Of a DNA stretch of 64,000 nt, positions 60,975 to 64,000 are shown in pieces. Under the pieces are notes generated by a model that saw only the letters and a program-made list of their open reading frames with translations, was not told where the DNA came from and searched no databases. The position numbers and the translations under genes were made by a program. Each line of letters begins with the position of its first letter. Position 1 is the stretch's first letter. This DNA comes from Ruminococcus sp. XPD3002 (GTDB lineage: Bacteria > Bacillota > Clostridia > Oscillospirales > Ruminococcaceae), in assembly GCA_900119535.1 (NCBI GenBank), contig FPJT01000007.1:62926-126925 (forward strand), given 5' to 3'.

Positions 60975-63041
60975 TCAGAGTCTCCTTATCTTTATTGTTT
61001 CACCGAAAACGATCTCGGTGTTGTTCATGCTGCACAGTACCCCATCCGAGACCTCGTCAAGATACATACTGCGGCTGACGGTAACATTTGTTTTCTTTCC
61101 GACATTCCCGTAAAATACGGTAAGTTCGCTGTTAGCATCCGTGTCCTTACCGACAGGCACCACATCCACGCGCTTTCCTCCGCTCTCTACAGTAAGGCAG
61201 CCGTCAGCGTAAGTAATGATATACGTACCGTTGTCTATTCTGACCGCATCATTACCAAAGTTAACGCAGTCCTCTCCGCCTGCTACAGGCACCTCTCCGC
61301 TGACCATACATTTTTCCGCAGGGAAAAACTCCAGCTGACCTTTATACGCCGCATACTGTGACTGAACATTCTCCCCGAGTATCAAAGAGTCCACATGGTC
61401 CGCACCGTTTATGGAAAGGTACTTCCTTACGTATGCCGCTTCCCTGTAGTGACCGCTGAGGTCGATAACGTCCGTCCTGCCTTTACAGGTCACGACAGCG
61501 GCAGTGTTGTAACCTTTTCCCAGTACAGCTACCGTAAGTCTGCTGCGCTGTACGAGTCCGATACCCATGTATCCGAATGCAAATACTGCTGCTGAAACTG
61601 CTGTTGCGGCAATGACTGCACGGCGTCTGCCTGTGTAGAAATATATCAGCACGACGCATGTACCTGCGGTCAGGAGAAGTACAGGGACAAGCTCTCCGCT
61701 GCGGGATGCGTGAAATATGCCGATACGGGAGAGTTTTCCGCTTATATGGAGGACTATGCTGATAAGTCCCCCTGCTGAGGGAAGAATCGGAAGCAGTCCT
61801 CCCGTAAGAAGGTATACCACACCGATCACCATTGCAATTGTACAGAGAGGTACGAGCAGCAGATTTGTCAGCGGTGAGATCAGCGAGGTCTCATCGAAAT
61901 ACAGCATGGTAAGAGGAAATACGGATACAGCTGTACATATACCTGCGATAAGCGCATAACGCAGCTTTCCCCATACTCCGCTGTATTTCCTTTTGCCTGC
62001 GGCAAAGGGCGCAAATACCGCTATACCGAACGTTCCCGAAAGAGACAACATGAAACCTGCGCTGTATATGGAATACGGTCTGAACAGACATATCAGCAGA
62101 GATGCCGCCGCCAGTGAATTAAGGGGATCGTTCTGACGTCTGAACAGCGAGGCAGAGTACATGAAATTCATCATTATTGCCGCTCTGACCGCTGATACGG
62201 GAGTATTCGCCATTACCACGAGCAGAACGAGTACTGCATCCATTATTCCGAAAGCCGCGAACCTGTTTACTCTCAGTCTGCGAAGCAAGGTCATGAGAAG
62301 TGCAGCTATTATGGAAACATGCAGTCCCGAGACTGCAAGGATGTGACCTATACCGCTGCGGTAAAGAGCGGTCTTGGTGTTATTATCAAGTCCCTGCTTT
62401 TCGCCGAATACCATTCCTGCAAGAAAACCGCCGCATTCTGTACCGAGCACGGCATTGAAGCGCTTTATCATGTGCTCCCTGTAGCTGATAAGAGCGTTTT
62501 TCAGGGGACGTCTTCCTCTGTGGGTACAGACGGCATCCTTGATATTTCCTGCGGAAAGAAAGACGCCCTGCGCCTTATAATAGGTCTCGGCATCGAAAAG
62601 CCAGTCCTTATCGGGAAGCGAAAACCTGCACTGACCGATGGTCACGGTATCACCGTACTCCGCACCGAGGTCACTTCCGTAATAAGTTATCCTTGCCTTC
62701 TGACCGTCGCCTGTCCTGCCCTTCAGTATGTATGAAGCGTTTCCGCCGTCATGTACCGAGATATCAGTGACTTCGCCTGTAAAGCTGCCTGTTTTTCCGT
62801 CATAGACAACAACTTTGTCATGATACATCAGCGTATAGACGTTGAACACTGCAAAGGCAGCAGTGAACGCAGCCGCAATAACTGCATAGTCCGCTGTTTT
62901 AAAGCCTCTGCGCTTTCCGAAGATAACAAGGACCAAAACTGCGGCAGCCACTACAGCAAGGATCATCGGTCCCGTAAAAAACGAAGCGAAAAACAATCCC
63001 GACATATATGCTGCTGCCGCTCCAATCATTTTTCGCTTCAT
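60975..63041 (-). CDS. comEC: ComEC/Rec2-family DNA uptake channel protein
   Basis: The 688-residue membrane protein has a ComEC N-terminal OB-like region, the Competence domain with many helices (FLAGMVFGEKQGLDNNTKTALYRSGIGHILAVSGLHVSI) and a C-terminal region of about 180 residues where a metallo-beta-lactamase domain is expected. In that region the VGQGD and HxHxDH motifs are not recognisable (VLGKGYNTAAVV, DSLILGENVQSQY), so nuclease activity is doubtful. The start has a weak ribosome site. ComEC moves single-stranded DNA across the membrane. Confidence 0.88.
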   Translation of the reverse strand: MKRKMIGAAAAYMSGLFFASFFTGPMILAVVAAAVLVLVIFGKRRGFKTADYAVIAAAFTAAFAVFNVYTLMYHDKVVVYDGKTGSFTGEVTDISVHDGGNASYILKGRTGDGQKARITYYGSDLGAEYGDTVTIGQCRFSLPDKDWLFDAETYYKAQGVFLSAGNIKDAVCTHRGRRPLKNALISYREHMIKRFNAVLGTECGGFLAGMVFGEKQGLDNNTKTALYRSGIGHILAVSGLHVSIIAALLMTLLRRLRVNRFAAFGIMDAVLVLLVVMANTPVSAVRAAIMMNFMYSASLFRRQNDPLNSLAAASLLICLFRPYSIYSAGFMLSLSGTFGIAVFAPFAAGKRKYSGVWGKLRYALIAGICTAVSVFPLTMLYFDETSLISPLTNLLLVPLCTIAMVIGVVYLLTGGLLPILPSAGGLISIVLHISGKLSRIGIFHASRSGELVPVLLLTAGTCVVLIYFYTGRRRAVIAATAVSAAVFAFGYMGIGLVQRSRLTVAVLGKGYNTAAVVTCKGRTDVIDLSGHYREAAYVRKYLSINGADHVDSLILGENVQSQYAAYKGQLEFFPAEKCMVSGEVPVAGGEDCVNFGNDAVRIDNGTYIITYADGCLTVESGGKRVDVVPVGKDTDANSELTVFYGNVGKKTNVTVSRSMYLDEVSDGVLCSMNNTEIVFGETIKIRRL

Positions 63042-63049
63042 AATATTAC

Positions 63050-63592
63050 TTAAAGTTTATAGAAAAGAGGCAGCTTTTCAAGAAAGACTATATCATCTCT
63101 TTCAGCAGCGTCGCCTTCAGCAAGAACTGCAGCCTCGCAGACGATATTTCCGCCTGCAGCCTTTGTAAGCTTTTCAAGCGCTATAAGTGATTCGCCTGTA
63201 CTGATAACGTCATCAAGGATAAGCACCTTTTTGTCTCGCAGCATTGCTGCCTTATCCTCTGCAAGATGCAGCACCTGTTCATGTGCTGTGGTTATGGACT
63301 TTACCGTGACCGAGATAGGGTTCTTCATGTAAAGCTTTACCGACTTTCTTGCAACTACATAGGGTTTTCCGCACTGTCTTGCCATTTCAAAGGCAAGAGG
63401 TATTCCCTTTGATTCAGCAGTCAGGATAACGTCGAAATCTCCGCACTTTTTCAGAAGCTCGGAAGCTGCCGCAACAGTGAGTTCAACATCGGAAAACATA
63501 ACAAAAGCCGCAATATCAAGCTTTTCATTCAGTGGACATATCGGCAGTTCTCTTTCAAGTCCTGCAATAGTCATTTTATAAGTTTCTGCCAT
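63050..63592 (-). CDS. Phosphoribosyltransferase, adenine PRT-like
   Basis: The 180-residue protein has a type I PRTase fold with the PRPP loop VLILDDVISTGES and the upstream segment ILTAESKGIPLAFEMAR, as in Apt and the PurR C-terminal domain. The likely reaction is adenine plus PRPP to AMP; other purines are possible. It lies 8 bases before comEC and 12 bases after the HIT gene. Confidence 0.82.
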   Translation of the reverse strand: MAETYKMTIAGLERELPICPLNEKLDIAAFVMFSDVELTVAAASELLKKCGDFDVILTAESKGIPLAFEMARQCGKPYVVARKSVKLYMKNPISVTVKSITTAHEQVLHLAEDKAAMLRDKKVLILDDVISTGESLIALEKLTKAAGGNIVCEAAVLAEGDAAERDDIVFLEKLPLFYKL

Positions 63593-63604
63593 TTTTATTG
63601 CTCC

Positions 63605-64000
<396 letters not shown>

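Overview
The window is a dense, low-to-mid GC Firmicutes chromosome segment, most likely from a cellulosome-forming Ruminococcus (R. flavefaciens / R. albus / R. champanellensis type). The evidence is two large secreted proteins that end in type I dockerins (left edge and 27240-32228), strong AGGAGG ribosome sites, near-consensus TTGACA-N17-TATAAT promoters, and clostridial gene neighbourhoods such as DUF177-rpmF and oadA-oadG-BCCP-oadB. No rRNA, tRNA, insertion sequence, prophage or CRISPR array was found. Species assignment is inference.

Layout. 1-11443 (all minus): dockerin-bearing C1A peptidase, a small unknown protein, YdcF-like and PHP-domain proteins, then rsmI, a trmN6-like methylase, a GNAT, mnmA, a HAD phosphatase, a C39-like lipoprotein with a Pro-Glu tail, and tmcAL. 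11713-12912: ackA, divergent from tmcAL. 13339-17353: cysE, divergent from a TerB-N protein plus DUF2791-type ATPase pair. 17597-24777: a six-gene importer cluster (ECF S component, AraC regulator, two exporter-fold ABC half-transporters, EcfT, double-ATPase EcfA), probably for an iron chelate, heme or similar. 24988-26905: gshA and an Ntn amidotransferase. 27240-32228: 1662-residue BspA-type LRR dockerin protein. 32373-36389: a two-HTH regulator with an unrecognised C-terminal domain, then a TetR-aldo/keto reductase-CMD/cupin operon. 36465-45277 (minus): an asparagine synthetase-like protein lacking its glutaminase nucleophile, plsY, der, a diiron ferritin-like protein, a PDZ/radical-SAM DUF512 protein, rpmF, DUF177, a P-loop protein and pgi. 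45422-48792: three D-Ala-D-Ala carboxypeptidase homologues, two of them lacking catalytic residues. 49164-52594: Na+-pumping oxaloacetate decarboxylase. 52889-63958: an EF-G-like GTPase fused to a Rae1/YacP-type NYN nuclease, a membrane protein, an SDR, a DHHW/MBOAT pair with altered catalytic residues, rnmV-like, holA, comEC with a degenerate C-terminal domain, a phosphoribosyltransferase and a HIT protein.

The most interesting signals are: (1) the translational GTPase-NYN RNase fusion; (2) two copies of a long inverted-repeat element (12964-13332 and 26924-27225), both between convergent genes, whose stems differ in sequence but stay complementary; (3) the TerB-N/ATPase pair without its usual helicase; (4) a run of envelope enzymes that have lost catalytic residues (DacF-like, VanY-like, MBOAT, DHHW), plus AsnB-like and ComEC with the same kind of loss; and (5) twin 13-bp operators at the TetR promoter. 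All domain calls were made by eye without database searches.
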